A stretch of DNA of 21,424 nt from Pelagophyceae sp. CCMP2097 (GCA_026770575.1 MU657192.1:177751-199174), one strand, 5' to 3'; positions 10,888 to 20,152 are shown, counted from the stretch's first letter. The notes: generated by a model from the sequence alone, not told the origin. Program-made: numbers and translations.

Positions 10888-11720
10888 ATGGATGATATGC
10901 GAGTGGTATCTACCGTTTTATAAGACTACATAGAAACAGGAATTGATGTAACCCCTAAAAAGGTTTTTTTAACTCGCCATAACCCAAAGATCGCATTTTT
11001 GAGTCCATTCATATATTCGGAAACGGCTATTAAATTGAATTTAGACGATTCTTTATATTTGAAAGATTCGTCACATTTGTCCGTGCGCCCTGAGGAGACT
11101 CCGTTTGAAAAAATATTGAGATTGAAACCGCTTGTTATGAATTACTCAGCAACTAATTATATAGAAAATTCAAATGTTTTTACTGATCAATCGGGAGATA
11201 TTACATTAAGCGCGACGATTTCAGGCTCGGTCGTGAAGGCATAGTCACCAGGATTGATACGTGGATCAAAAGATGTTTTTCGAGGAGTGCAATCTGATTA
11301 AATAAATTTTCATTTGCTAACGACTCGTTTTTATAAAATTTCAATTTGTCGATATACATTAGCAGATATTACAAAAAACAGACGTAAACTATGTAATCGT
11401 GGTGGTACTCAACTGATTTTAGGTCATCTTAATGCTCTAAAAGGATTTGTCTATATGGGTAAAATTTGGAACACCCGGAATATCTTAAGCGATGGAGATC
11501 CGCTCATATTTTAAAATATGAGCGAAACTAATTCTGTCAATATAGATATTCCGGATGACGAACTAATAAAAAATGTGAGTAAAGGCGTTGCACTACAAAC
11601 AAGCAGTAGTAAATCATCAAGGATGTTACTGTGTCAATGATTTTGCAAGTAGTCAAACCAGTGATTTTAGATTTAGTAAACTTCTTGTTTTTGATGGCAT
11701 TCTAACAAAAGATTGATAAA
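10888..11720 (+). pseudogene. fibre-like repeat unit 2, broken
   Basis: Begins MDDMRVVSTVL, stop, DYIETGI, then LSPFIYSETAIKLNLDDSLYLKDS, LSVRPEETPFEKILRLKPL, NYSATNYIENSN, then after a TAG at 11242 GSKDVFRGVQSD. A further frame at 11314-11514 holds TTRFYKISICRYT, RGGTQLILGHLNAL and GDPLIF. The same blocks in the same order occur in units 1 and 3, so this is a repeated domain of about 275 residues. The opening F-x-D-x-LT-x-x-D-M block is continuous with the preceding unit, which suggests repeats in one long polypeptide, though tandem paralogous genes are possible. Confidence 0.55.
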
Positions 11721-12750
11721 ATGAAAATTATATCAGAAGTTTTTCAAACGTGTATAAATACTGATATTTTTGATCCAACAATATCCGACAAATTAAATAT
11801 CCGACAATTATTGTTGAACAAAATCGAATTTCTTCAATGAGTCCGTTTCTATTTAATCCGAATAGTATAGAAATAAAATTTGATGACAATTTATATATAT
11901 CAAATAAAAAACTTAGCGTATGTCCATATAAGACAAAATTCGCTAAATTATTGAGACTAGGAAGTTCCGTCCCCTATTTGATTCTGCTCCCTATTGGATT
12001 CGGAATGGCAATGAGAGGGTTTGAAAATGCAATTTGTTCAGAAAAAGCATTTTTGCTCCAATCCAAGAGCTTAACAAGTGTTAAAAAGTTAAGAATAAGG
12101 TTGGAATTCAATAAGGGATCCTGAATCCAATAGGGGAAAGGACTTCCTAAAGCCTCCGATTGCCTATTACTCAGCAAGAGGATATGAGAGTGGAAGTAAT
12201 TTTATTGATGATTTGACGGGGACAGCCTCGAATCAAGCCTCGATAATCGGTTCATCAATATCGAAAAGCATTTCACCGGGTTAATTTATTGGTGATGTGC
12301 ATGTAATAAGAGGGACGCAATCCGACAAAATAAATTTTTCTGTTACATTGCCTGCTCGATTTTTTACTTTTTTGATCAGTAGATACACATCTTCGAATTT
12401 ACAGAACCGAATATTGACCTCCGTTCACAGTGGCGGAAACAAGCAAATTATTTTAGGACATTTATCTAAGAAGAAAGAGGTTGGGTTCATTTCTGATAGT
12501 TTTATCACACCAAATTCTAATGACGGGAATCAATTAGAATTTTGCAATTTTGCGGCTACAAATTCGACACGCATAGAAACGCCAGACAATGCTATCTCGA
12601 ATAACATGACAAGAGGAAGTAAAATTGTTCCAAATGATGTGAAGGTTACGAATTTATGCATCAACAATTTAAATTCAAATGTATCACAAAGTTCGGATGT
12701 TTAATTTTCAAAATTATTGATTTTTCGACGATATATTGACAATTAAAGAC
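11721..12750 (+). pseudogene. fibre-like repeat unit 3, interrupted by a MITE
   Basis: Starts MKIISEVFQTCINTDIFD, then LSPFLFNPNSIEIKFDDNLY (after a frame change near 11835), then LSVCPYKTKFAKLLRL. At that point a MITE (11960-12147) splits it exactly inside the L-K-P codons shared with the other units. Coding resumes at 12150 with PIAYYSARGYESGSNF, then after a TAA near 12283 VIRGTQSDKINFSVTLPARF, GGNKQIILGHLSKK, GNQLEFCNFAATN and NNMTRGSKIV to a stop at 12702. Without the MITE and its TA copy the unit is about 840 bp, equal to the spacing of the other units. Confidence 0.6.
11960..12147 (+). mobile_element. MITE copy 2, 188 bp, inside fibre unit 3
   Basis: Same family and orientation as the copy at 9075, with TA at 11958-11959 and 12148-12149. 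Removing the element plus one TA restores codon phase across a block conserved in sister units 1 and 2, which proves the TA duplication and shows that the element entered an already existing viral gene. Confidence 0.9.
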
Positions 12751-13808
12751 ATGAAAATAATATCGGATACATTCTAAGTGTATATAGAAACTGGAATATT
12801 CGATCAAAGTAGCGAAGAGTCTATAATTAATTTTCGGGACGTGATGACGCTGATGGCGCAGATGGACCCGTGTTCAGAGGAAACGGAGGAATTGTTCTAA
12901 TTGATAACAATTTCTGTTTAGCTACCATCCCGTACATAAAATTTGAGGTCGATGCGAAAATTTCTAAAATTTCGCCGTTATTCAATGGTGATTCTGTACA
13001 AATTGGCAGAGACTCAGTTGCGCAATCGGAAAGTGTTTGTGTTGGTAAAAGTAGCAAGGCATTTGGAGTAGAAAGTATTGCAATCGAATTCAAAAGCTTT
13101 TCAACAGGAAAAGTGTAGTAATTGGTGGTTGATCAAACACAGAATTCATTGATTCAATTTTATTAGGAAATTGGGACGATTTGTCATTAGGACGAATTGT
13201 CAAATTTCTACAAATTCTACAAATAGCATTTTTATTGGAAACAATTTATCACTCAATGCAAAACCTCAGTCATTCTATGTGTCACCAATTAGATTCGAAA
13301 GTATTCCCAAAAACATATTATGCTATGATCCAAACACTTATGAGATCACTCATTTAGATACCAATTTTGTCAGCAAATCGGAACTCGAGCCATATAAAAT
13401 TACCAGTTTACTGGACTCTCTGTTTCATCAGATAGCCAGATTGACCTTCGTTTAAATCCAAAATTATCATACGATTCGAGTGGACGTCTGACAATATCAA
13501 ATAAATACATTTTTACAGCAGCCTCATCAAATATTTTTATAGACAACGTACTCAGGACAATCGACAGCATTGACACGAATTATACGGCGGTGCAGGGTAT
13601 TTCATTAAATTTCAACCGTTTTAAGTTATCAATCTTGGGTGCTGCAAGTCGTCGCGACTTCCTAATAGTTACAGTAGATGATTTTGGCGAGTTGGTTACA
13701 TGTCCAGTTATAGAAATTCATACTATATCGACGGGATTGACTGTTGTACTTGATAGTATCAATTACACTTATCGGTTGGATTTAAAACTAAGTGAAAGAT
13801 TATCCTAA
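12751..13808 (+). pseudogene. fibre/adhesin region with YadA-like head and shaft, broken
   Basis: Opens like the preceding units (MKIISDTF, stop, VYIETGIFDQ) but then diverges. From about 12990 it reads NGDSVQIGRDSVAQSES, VCVGKSSKAFGVESIAI, and, after a frameshift near 13110, SVVIGG, SILLGN and SIFIGNNLSLNA. This is the roughly 14-residue S-x-x-IG-x-x-A pattern of YadA/Hia-type trimeric adhesin heads. It ends in FYVSPIRFES...ILCYDPNTYEITH, a sequence type that closes head domains in many algal-virus and phage fibres. From 13431 a long frame resembles a fibre shaft (LRLNPKLSYDSSGRLTI; GISLNFNRFKLSI). Likely a trimeric receptor-binding spike. Breaks lie at 12808, near 13110, 13129, near 13170, near 13430 and at 13806. 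Confidence 0.6.
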
Positions 13809-13890
13809 AATTCAAATAGAGCCTTAACGGTTTCTGGAGACTCAGTCGACACAAAATATTCCGTAAATAATTCCACGGGTTTGAGTTTAA

Positions 13891-14417
13891 ATGGCTCAAA
13901 TGAAATTATTAAACAGTGTGAAAAATAAAGATCAAATAAAAACTGCAATAAACAATGAATTCTTTTTCAATCCCAGTCAAGGATTTGACACTGTTCAAAT
14001 CAACGGAACGCCGCATATTGCCGTATATAATTATGCCAGATTATTATTTGATAATGATGAGAAGAGCATTTCATATTGGGAGGATTACCGAGCGTTTATA
14101 AAATTAAAACAATTCATGGTTCTGGTTTTTCATTAGATAGTTCATTTCCAGCGCCTGATTATCGTAACACTCTCGATTTGATCGGCACATATGCAAGTTT
14201 ATATGTATCTGGTGTGAATAAAATAAATTATAATGATTTGTCAGGAGATACATCGAATGTATTTTTAGGGCATTTGAATCGAGTCCAGCGATCCAGTGGT
14301 ACAATCAATTTTGAAAATCCAGAATATCTCATCAATGAACTACCCCGAAAATTAATTTTCAATTTAAAAGGCATTGGCGTCAGTACACCAGACCACCCAA
14401 CCGAAGTATTGATCTAA
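13891..14417 (+). pseudogene. C-terminal fibre-like or minor structural protein, frameshifted
   Basis: Two frames overlap: 13891-14136 (KNEFF-like start, FNPSQGFDTVQINGTPH, SYWEDYR) and 14076-14417 (KIKTIHGSGFSLDSSFPAPDY, SNVFLGHLNRVQRSS, to the stop). One frameshift near 14090 separates them. The VFLGHLN block echoes the LGHL block of the fibre repeats, so this may be the final module of the same protein. GLSLNGSNEI just upstream (about 13880) is another shaft-like step. The ATG at 13891 may be internal. It could instead be a separate minor capsid gene, since it directly precedes the capsid gene. I cannot decide. Confidence 0.5.
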
Positions 14418-14495
14418 ATCTCGTATATAACATAAAAATGACAAAAAAAGTTTAAAATATTATAATATCAAAATATCAAAAATATATATATATTC
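14418..14495 (+). promoter_or_regulatory. AT-rich leader and likely promoter of the capsid gene
   Basis: A 78-bp gap of almost pure A/T, including TATAATAT and a TATATATATA run ending a few bases before the capsid ATG. Similar AT-rich TATA-like stretches precede the ATPase, the 16839 gene and the 17710/17753 pair. It is called a promoter from position and composition only. Confidence 0.35.
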
Positions 14496-15788
14496 ATGCA
14501 GTATAACATGGAAGGAGCAATCTCACAACGCTTTACCAATCTTAACAAGGACCGCGCAGCACCATCTCGACTACAATATGCGAAGATCCTGCCTCTTGGA
14601 TCAACGACTGCACGAGCCGGCGAATTCATTCGCCTGTCTCTGCCTGCTAACCGCTCAACGACTTCAATCGATTGGAATGCGTCTTATCTTCGTGTGGATT
14701 TTAAAACATCTCATGATGCGATTCTTTCAGAAGATGCTGGATTCATGGGCATGTTTTCATCTGTCACTCTCAGGAATTCTGGCTCTGTGCTACATCAAAT
14801 TACTTATCATGGTGTTTATCGTAGTCTTTTCGCGTAACTCCTATATTCGGAAGATGTATCAAAGAAGGACTTTGGTATAATGTCCGGTACTGGACGTCGG
14901 ATCATCAAAAAAGATGCCCCGATGACCTTATGCGAACCTTTGTCAAACCTCGGTGGAATCACCAGTTTGAACAAGTATATGTCGCTAAATACAGCGGATT
15001 CACTAACTTTTGACCTTCAGTTGGGCTCGGCTACGTACGGTGTCAGTACAGTGATTGCTAATGATGCGACATTGACGCCAACCACCGAACAAGAAACAAC
15101 CGGCGCCACAAATGCAACCGCCATGGAAACCAACGTCGATAGTTTAATTCTGTCCAATATCGAATTTGTATGTGCGTTTGTAGAGACAATCGCCGCAGTA
15201 GAAAAAGCATCTTACAAGCGCACGGGGGTATCTATAAATACCTGAGCCATAATGTTGCAAGTTTTATGTCAAATGTACCGATCAACTCAACAATTTATAA
15301 TTACAACGTGGGTTGTTCTTTTTCATCGGCGAATTGTATATACATCGCCTTCCGAGAGATCCGAAATAAGGAACATCATCAAACATCTGATTTCGTTAAA
15401 TCCGATCTGAAAAATGTGAATCTGTTCATTGATGGACAGGCAATGGTTTTGAGTTTGGGTATTGATGTATTGATGTATAAAAACCGGCGATTGTAAAGGC
15501 GCATCAACGTATCTCCAACCACCATCTCAGCGACGGCACAATATCGGGGCTAAGCTTGCAAGAGAATTACGACAAGGAAGACACATAATCAGTTTCGATC
15601 TGGAGACAATTCCAGAACAATCTCGGGCATTGCGCTCGGGATTTGACTTATCCTCTACAACAACTAACTTGGAGGTTACCTTTGGAAAATCGTCCGATAT
15701 AGCGCTACTCATGAATGTGTTTGTTTCGTGTGATTGTATGGTTTCTTGCGAAATGACGACGAATCGTAACTGGGAGATTTTTATTTAA
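14496..15788 (+). pseudogene. double-jelly-roll major capsid protein, lightly broken
   Basis: Main shell protein of the virion. Frame 14496-15242 opens MQYNMEGAISQRFTNLNKDR and has SIDWNASYLRVDFK, a TAA at 14835, then GGITSLNKYMSLNTADSLTF and ILSNIEFVCAFVETIAAVEKA. A frameshift at about 15243 moves to SHNVASFMSNVPINSTIYNY, CSFSSANCIYIAFREIR and LKNVNLFIDGQA. A second, near 15450-15480, returns to the first frame for KGASTYLQPPSQRRHNIG, FDLETIPEQSRALRSGFDLS and a C-terminus ending TTNRNWEIFI. About 430 codons, close to other PLV capsid proteins. With only three lesions it is the best preserved viral gene here. The start could be the Met at 14508 instead. Confidence 0.85.
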
Positions 15789-16017
15789 AAAATATATTTT
15801 AAATATATCAAATATTAAGCGTGTTGGATAAGTTGTTAACTTTGATATAAAAAAGGACTCAATAATGGGACTGTATATTTTCAATTCATATAAAAACCTA
15901 TTGACTACAACGATTTAGTTGGGAAAACAATAAAAAATAAGAAAAAGCAAAACTTCAAAATAATAAAATTCAAATCAATTAATTCATTCTAACTTGTCAA
16001 AAATAATCTCAGTAAAG

Positions 16018-16761
16018 TTACGATAAAATTTGGTATGCACATAAAATTAATAAATAATGTATCCCCTTTGATTTTGGATAAACTAGTCTCGCGAGTTTAT
16101 CTTGTTCATCACTTGAGAGAAAATACAAATATTCATCCCTTGTTATTTCATCGCGTTTTTAATTTATATTTTGAACAATACGACACCAAATAAATTGCTA
16201 CAAATTGATGGAGGAATTTGAATGACATCTTGCAAAAGCACCCACACCGTTAATTTTAAATGACGTAAAGTCAGTAAAAAATGAGTTAATTTGAATTATA
16301 ATTTTCATGTTACTGCGCAATTTGGACGTTGCGTCGTCGACGATGAACAACGTCTCCATCTTAATCTCCGCATTCTCTGTTGCGATTAACTCGATTTCCT
16401 GATACAATCCATATGTAAAATCATGATGTTTATTGCTCTCATCTAACTCTTCAAATGAATTATTATCTAACGAATCCAAGGTGCACTTTAAGCAACTTAA
16501 AACAATTGAAGAATATAATCCATGATATGCGCGAGATTTTTTTTTTGATGCAATGAGCGACACCATCAGGCTTGATTTACCCGATCAACATGGACCGCAA
16601 ATCGCTAAACTGTGAGGTGTTCAAAACAGTTGGGTTTCCTCTAATTAAGTTGCGGATTTGTACGAATTTGTTTTTTTGTCGTAGTAAGTAAGCAATGAAT
16701 CAGAGTTCAGCACTGGTAACTCAATTTTAAAACCGTTTTTTGGGGCGTCAGTAAAATTCAT
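16018..16761 (-). pseudogene. A32-like (FtsK/HerA) genome-packaging ATPase, broken
   Basis: Would pump DNA into the capsid. Read from 16761: MNFTDAPKNGFKIELPVLNS, TAA at 16645-16647, TGA at 16621-16623, then a Walker A ending SGKSSLMV that contains a TGA (16585-16587) just before the Ser-Gly-Lys. Walker B is LFIVDDA (about 16345). After a frameshift near 16275-16290 comes the conserved block LRHLKLTVWVLLQDVIQIPP, with the sensor Gln. After another near 16170-16190, a C-terminal KRDEITRDEYLYFLSSDEQD stretch reaches the stop at 16018. The overall length of about 248 codons is typical of PLV ATPases. It faces the capsid gene tail to tail, with 229 AT-rich bases between them. Confidence 0.85.
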
Positions 16762-16838
16762 TAATTATAAATATATAATTTAAAAATGTACATTATATAA
16801 ATGGATTCTTAATTATTGAAGAAAGTTAAAAGAAAAAA
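16762..16838. promoter_or_regulatory. divergent AT-rich promoter region
   Basis: A 77-bp A/T-rich gap between the ATG of the ATPase (minus) and the start of the plus-strand gene at 16839, with TATATAATTT and ATTATATAA stretches on both strands. Its position between head-to-head genes suggests a shared promoter. No specific motif is proven. Confidence 0.35.
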
Positions 16839-17247
16839 TTGTTAAAAATCCGTGAAATAAATCGAAGATATAAAACAGTTCAAAGACTTGATAGACGCGC
16901 GCCTCAAATAATAAATAACTATATTCATCATCAAAAAAATAAACAGTTGGTAAGTTCAACCCAAGATGCTACGCGTGAGATTTTTGTAAGAAAACCAACG
17001 ATTGAATTCGTACAGTTGCCAATCAGTCATTGAATATCGTGATAGAATTATTGGAAAAGAAAAGCATTTAATGCATCTTCACTCTCTTTTGATCAAAGAT
17101 ATGAAGTTTCGAAATTGCAAGGAAGGCTCGAAAGCGATTCTAAATTATCACCTGATAAATTGTCAGTTAGGTTATCTCGAAGAGAAAAAAACGCTGAAAA
17201 AAAGCAGCAGCAATCGCAGCAACAATCGCAGCAACGAAGAAGATTAA
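16839..17247 (+). pseudogene. unknown basic, Gln-rich viral protein, frameshifted
   Basis: Frame 16839-17033 reads KIREINRRYKTVQRLDRRAP and EIFVRKPTIEFVQLP. Reading appears to pass to a second frame for SVIEYRDRIIGKEKHLMH (about 17020-17080) and back to the first for SFDQRYEVSKLQGRLE and LSRREKNAEKKQQQSQQQSQ. Highly basic, with a predicted helical or coiled-coil C-terminus encoded by a CAGCAACAATCG-type repeat. It ends tail to tail with, and slightly overlapping, the gene on the other strand at 17244. Not recognised. A DNA-binding or virion-core role is possible but unproven. The initiation codon is uncertain (a TTG at 16839, or an upstream ATG out of frame). Confidence 0.4.
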
Positions 17248-17710
17248 ACAAATTTAAACATGTCTTCTCCTCCAGATTCGTCGCTCTCAGTATCAGTATT
17301 TGTAGGAGAAGGCAATGGACAAGACCTTCGAAGTTTAGTCTTTTCAATCTTTTCAATCTTTTCAAACTTTTCAAACCTTTTAAATCGGTTGGGATGACTC
17401 CTTCCAAACTTTTTTTTATGAGTCCTGTGCCTTTTTGTGTCCGAATTTTAATATTCTTCTGTTTCTTCAAGACAGTCCTCTCTCGACTGGCTTGTGCGAG
17501 TCTAAGATCCGATGCAATCTGTACATTAGTTCGCCGTTTTTTTCACAACGACAACTGGTTCGACAAAATCAATTTCGACAACAGGTTCGACATCTACTAC
17601 ATCGACAACTGGTTCGACAACAGGTTCGACAAATTGGGGGGGGCGGCTCGCGGCTTAGTTACTTTTGATACTTTTTTGACGTGTTCTTTTTTCAATTCTG
17701 GTTTCTGCAT
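17244..17710 (-). pseudogene. acidic-repeat/basic KKRRT-motif protein, copy A, broken
   Basis: Read from 17710: a Lys-rich start (MQKPELKKEHVKKVSKV), then after a shift at a C run (near 17640) VEPVVEPVVDVVDVEPVV repeats. A shift at an A run (near 17545) leads to KKRRTNVQIASDLRLAQASR with a helical basic tail, followed by Leu/Lys/Arg repeats (LKSLKRLKRLKRL). A last shift near 17325 gives an acidic PSPTNTDTESDESGGED end. A second gene with the same layout (P-E/V repeats, then RKRRT and a helix) occurs at 20153. Function unknown. Short basic proteins of this type are common in PLVs and giant viruses. Confidence 0.5.
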
Positions 17711-17752
17711 ATTATATACACTTAATATAAAATATAAAGGTTATATATACAC
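17711..17752. promoter_or_regulatory. divergent promoter between two small genes
   Basis: The 42 bp between head-to-head ATGs (17710 minus, 17753 plus) are nearly all A/T and hold TTATATACAC near the left and TTATATATACAC at the right, directly before the plus-strand ATG. The repeated motif in such a short gap suggests a shared viral promoter. The call rests on position and repetition. Confidence 0.4.
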
Positions 17753-18236
17753 ATGTCGAATTTTATAGACCCAAAACATCTACCAGACGTAGAACAGACA
17801 GATGTTGATGTGAGTAAATTCGACTCAAGTTATTACTATGATTATAATTATTTCGAGAAAAAATTCCCATAATTTGATAAGGACATCCTTGAACTTCTCG
17901 TACAAATCTCTAATTCTTGAACTTCGCGTACCCCCGTGAATAATGTAGAAAGTCCTTTCCCCTATTGGATTCAGGATCCCCTATCGGATTCCAACCTCCT
18001 TCTGAACTTTTTCACAAATTTTAAGCTCTTGGATTGGTGCAAAAATGCTTTTTCTGAACAAATTGCATTTTCAAGCCCTCTCATTGGCCATTCCGAATCC
18101 AATAGGGAGCAGAATCCAATAGGGGACAGAACTCCCAATTGATAGAACAGAAAGAGACCATAATTTTTATTTAATTTATAAATGTTTAATTTTCGCAATA
18201 ATTTTAGCCTCGATCTGTCAAGATCGTATAGACTAA
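17753..18236 (+). pseudogene. small protein with C-terminal hydrophobic helix, split by a MITE
   Basis: MSNFIDPKHLPDVEQTDVDV opens an acidic, Tyr-rich protein with SSYYYDYNYFEKKFP, a TAA at 17870, FDKDILELLVQISNS and a TGA at 17918. A MITE (17948-18135) then interrupts it. In phase after the element, coding goes on with DRTERDHNFYLIYK and a hydrophobic LIFAIILASIC segment to TAA at 18234. The total without the MITE is about 97 codons. Possibly a small membrane-anchored viral protein. The family is not recognised. Phase continuity across the MITE is the main support for the 3' part. Confidence 0.45.
17948..18135 (-). mobile_element. MITE copy 3, 188 bp, inverted orientation
   Basis: The same family as 9075 and 11960 but reversed. 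TA at 17946-17947 flanks one side, and CA at 18136-18137 (a probable mutated TA) the other. Inner sequences match copies 1 and 2 closely (GCAAAAATGC, AAATTGCATTTTCAAGCCCTC). Short ORFs over it are non-coding. Confidence 0.85.
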
Positions 18237-18370
18237 TAAAAATATTGGAATAATGTTTTAATTTTTCTGTTTCTGACATGGAATTGACTGAGAAATAAAT
18301 ATTTTTACTTGTACAAAGTTCTCTAACTTCTCATATAATATATCAAAATATATTTATATATATATAAGGG

Positions 18371-18527
18371 TATCGACCTATCGACCTATCGACCTATCGA
18401 CCTTTGAAAAAGAAGTAGGCGCAAGATTTTTTTTTTTTTGTAAGTTATTGTAAAAAAAATTCAATTTGAAAAATGGATAAAACTCTAAGGTCGATGGTCG
18501 ATAGGTCGATAGGTCGATAGGCCGATA
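18371..18527. repeat. iteron hairpin 1 (TATCGACC x4 with inverted partner)
   Basis: Four direct copies of TATCGACC (18371-18402) are followed 85 bp later by the reverse complement array AAGGTCGATGGTCGATAGG... (18487-18527). The loop holds GAAGTAGGCGCAAG and a T run. The arms could form a long hairpin or bind a protein repeatedly. Confidence 0.75.
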
Positions 18528-18652
18528 TTTCTTCAATTTCCTCAATTTCAAAGGATTGACTGAGAAATTTCTGTTTCTTACATGGAATTGAATGAGATAT
18601 AAATGTTTTTTCTTCCTTACTTCTCTAATAATATATTTATATATAAAAAGGG

Positions 18653-18790
18653 TATCGACCTATCGACCTATCGACCTTTGAAAAACGAAGTACGCGCAAG
18701 AAAAATATATTTTTTGTAAGTGGTTGTAAAAAAAAAAAGGGGGAAGATGGCTCAAAATCAAAGGTCGATGGTCGATTGGTCGATAGATCG
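18653..18790. repeat. iteron hairpin 2 (TATCGACC x3 with inverted partner)
   Basis: Three copies of TATCGACC (about 18653-18676) pair with AAGGTCGATGGTCGATTGGTCGATAG (18761-18786). The loop repeats the GAAGTACGCGCAAG sequence of hairpin 1 with few changes, showing that the whole structure was duplicated. Confidence 0.75.
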
Positions 18791-18985
18791 AAATCTCAAT
18801 AGTATAGGATTAGATTAACTTAACTTATTAAGATAATAAAAAGTATATAAAAAATATTATTAATAGATAAAAAAGATGACAATATTCCTAATTAAGTAAT
18901 AATCATAAAACAAGAAACCTTTCAAAGATGTGCTTCAACAATATCAATAAAAGCGAGAAAAATATCAAAAAAAAATATCTTCGAG

Positions 18986-19168
18986 ATGGACGTTTTTAAA
19001 ATTGACCCAGAATCCCAGGAGTGGGCCTGGGGTACGGTCATAGACCATTGTATAGATTCTTAAAAGTTCTGCGAGGATCCAAAGGAGAAAGCGGAAATTC
19101 GTACGAAGGTTGGTCATTTGTTGGAACTGACGCCGACTCAGTTAAATCAAGTTATCGCTGGCAATTGA
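18986..19168 (+). pseudogene. short unknown ORF, one internal stop
   Basis: ATG at 18986 opens MDVFKIDPESQEWAWGTVID, a TAA follows at 19061, and the same frame continues FCEDPKEKAEIRTKVGHLLE to a stop at 19166. The composition (acidic/basic, helical, LLELTPTQLNQV) is protein-like and better than the alternative frame at 19021-19224. Not recognised. It may be a remnant of a small viral regulator. Confidence 0.35.
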
Positions 19169-19202
19169 TGGACAATAAACCACCGTTAAAACCATCTATT
19201 AA

Positions 19203-19900
19203 AACATCGATAAATTATCGCTAAAACTTCCCCGAAATTTTCCAAAAGAAAACATAACTTTCTTAAAGTTCATCCCGAAACTGTTCGTATTTTTGGAAAT
19301 TTTGAAACTTTGGAACACACACCATATCGAAAGTTTCTATCTCCTAGGTCCCTCTATTTCATAATATGAAAGCGCCCAATATAGACCCAAATACCGCCCC
19401 CTATCTGGCAGATAGTAGGCCACATTTCGTCTTCTTTTAGGTCCTATTTAGTTGGGCTGAATTTGTTTCAATGAGTTCAATGAGTTCAATGCTTTTTTCA
19501 ATATCTCAATAAGGACGTATTGCGTTCTTGTGGGTTTTCAATATCTCAATAATGACGTATACTGTTTTTTGGGATGTGTCGAATATCTCAATAAGCATCT
19601 TCTCGGGTTTTCTCGGGTCTCCTCGGGTTTGTGCGTTTTCTCGGTTTTTTTCGGGTCTCCTCGGGTTTGTGCGTTTTCTCGGGTTTGTGCCCCCCCCCCT
19701 ACCTTAGTGTCGAAGGACGTTTATTGTTTTCGGGTTTGGTCGAAAATGAACCAAACCCGAACACAACACGAACAGAAACCGAAAACGAACCGAACATACA
19801 GCGGACACATTAATCATTACAATTGATTCACCGCATTTAAAAATAAACACCGTGTTAAAAAATATACCTTGTTTAAAAACTAATCAAAATATAACGTACG
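19203..19900. repeat. no gene seen; C/T/G-rich and AATATCTCAATAA repeats
   Basis: This stretch holds no supported gene. AATATCTCAATAA occurs three times (about 19499, 19540, 19579), twice followed by GACGTAT. TCGGGTCTCCTCGGGTTTGTGCG occurs twice (about 19613 and 19651) in a TTTTCTCGGG-rich tract ending in a C9 run. CAAACCCGAACAC and CCGAAAACGAACCGAAC at 19752-19797 are roughly complementary to that tract, so a large imperfect hairpin is possible. Confidence 0.5.
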
Positions 19901-19924
19901 TTTTTTTATTTTTAATATTTTGGG

Positions 19925-20015
19925 GGGGGGATAGTCAATAATTATTTTATTTTTTGAAAGCTGAACGAGGAACTCTATGATTTCTGAAGGAGATTTATCA
20001 AATGCCTTTTGAAAA
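19925..20015 (-). pseudogene. possible second copy of the FDK...LVQ(I/L)S small gene
   Basis: Read leftward from about 20011 it gives FDKSPSEIIEFLVQLSKNK, resembling FDKDILELLVQISNS of the 17753 gene. It is followed by IIIDYP and a G/C run (19921-19929). No start codon is fixed. The resemblance is short and could be chance, but it sits head to head with the second KRRT gene just as the 17753 gene does with the first. Confidence 0.25.
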
Positions 20016-20152
20016 AAAACAAAATAGTAGAATTCAGTAGACAGAAATTAACCCATGTCAATCGACGTATTGGTTTCATGGTGCAAGGATTTATAATCAA
20101 GTTCGTAAATATTTGTTATTTTAAAAAATAATAATAAGATATTATAATTCAG

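Larger units (their letters stand above)
18269..18800. repeat. tandem duplication of a foldback unit, period about 304 bp
   Basis: Two related units: TTCTGACATGGAATTGACTGAG at about 18271 and TTCTTACATGGAATTGAATGAG at about 18575. Each is followed by an AT-rich stretch and then by an inverted-repeat structure made of an 8-bp iteron. No coding frame is conserved through the units. Confidence 0.7.

Noticed and set aside
11974..12177. ORFs within the MITE copies (also 17936-18142 and 17971-18279)
   Set aside because: They follow the element's repeats, are not conserved as proteins between copies beyond DNA identity, and lack a consistent start.
17115..17768. Plus-strand ORF of 217 codons across 17250-17768
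   Set aside because: Its second part is antisense to the KKRRT gene and gives Phe/Asn/Asp-rich repeats. Only its first part (to about 17247) fits the basic Gln-rich protein.
18371..18790. CRISPR-like array
   Set aside because: The 8-bp units are contiguous and have no spacers. They form inverted iterons in a eukaryotic context.
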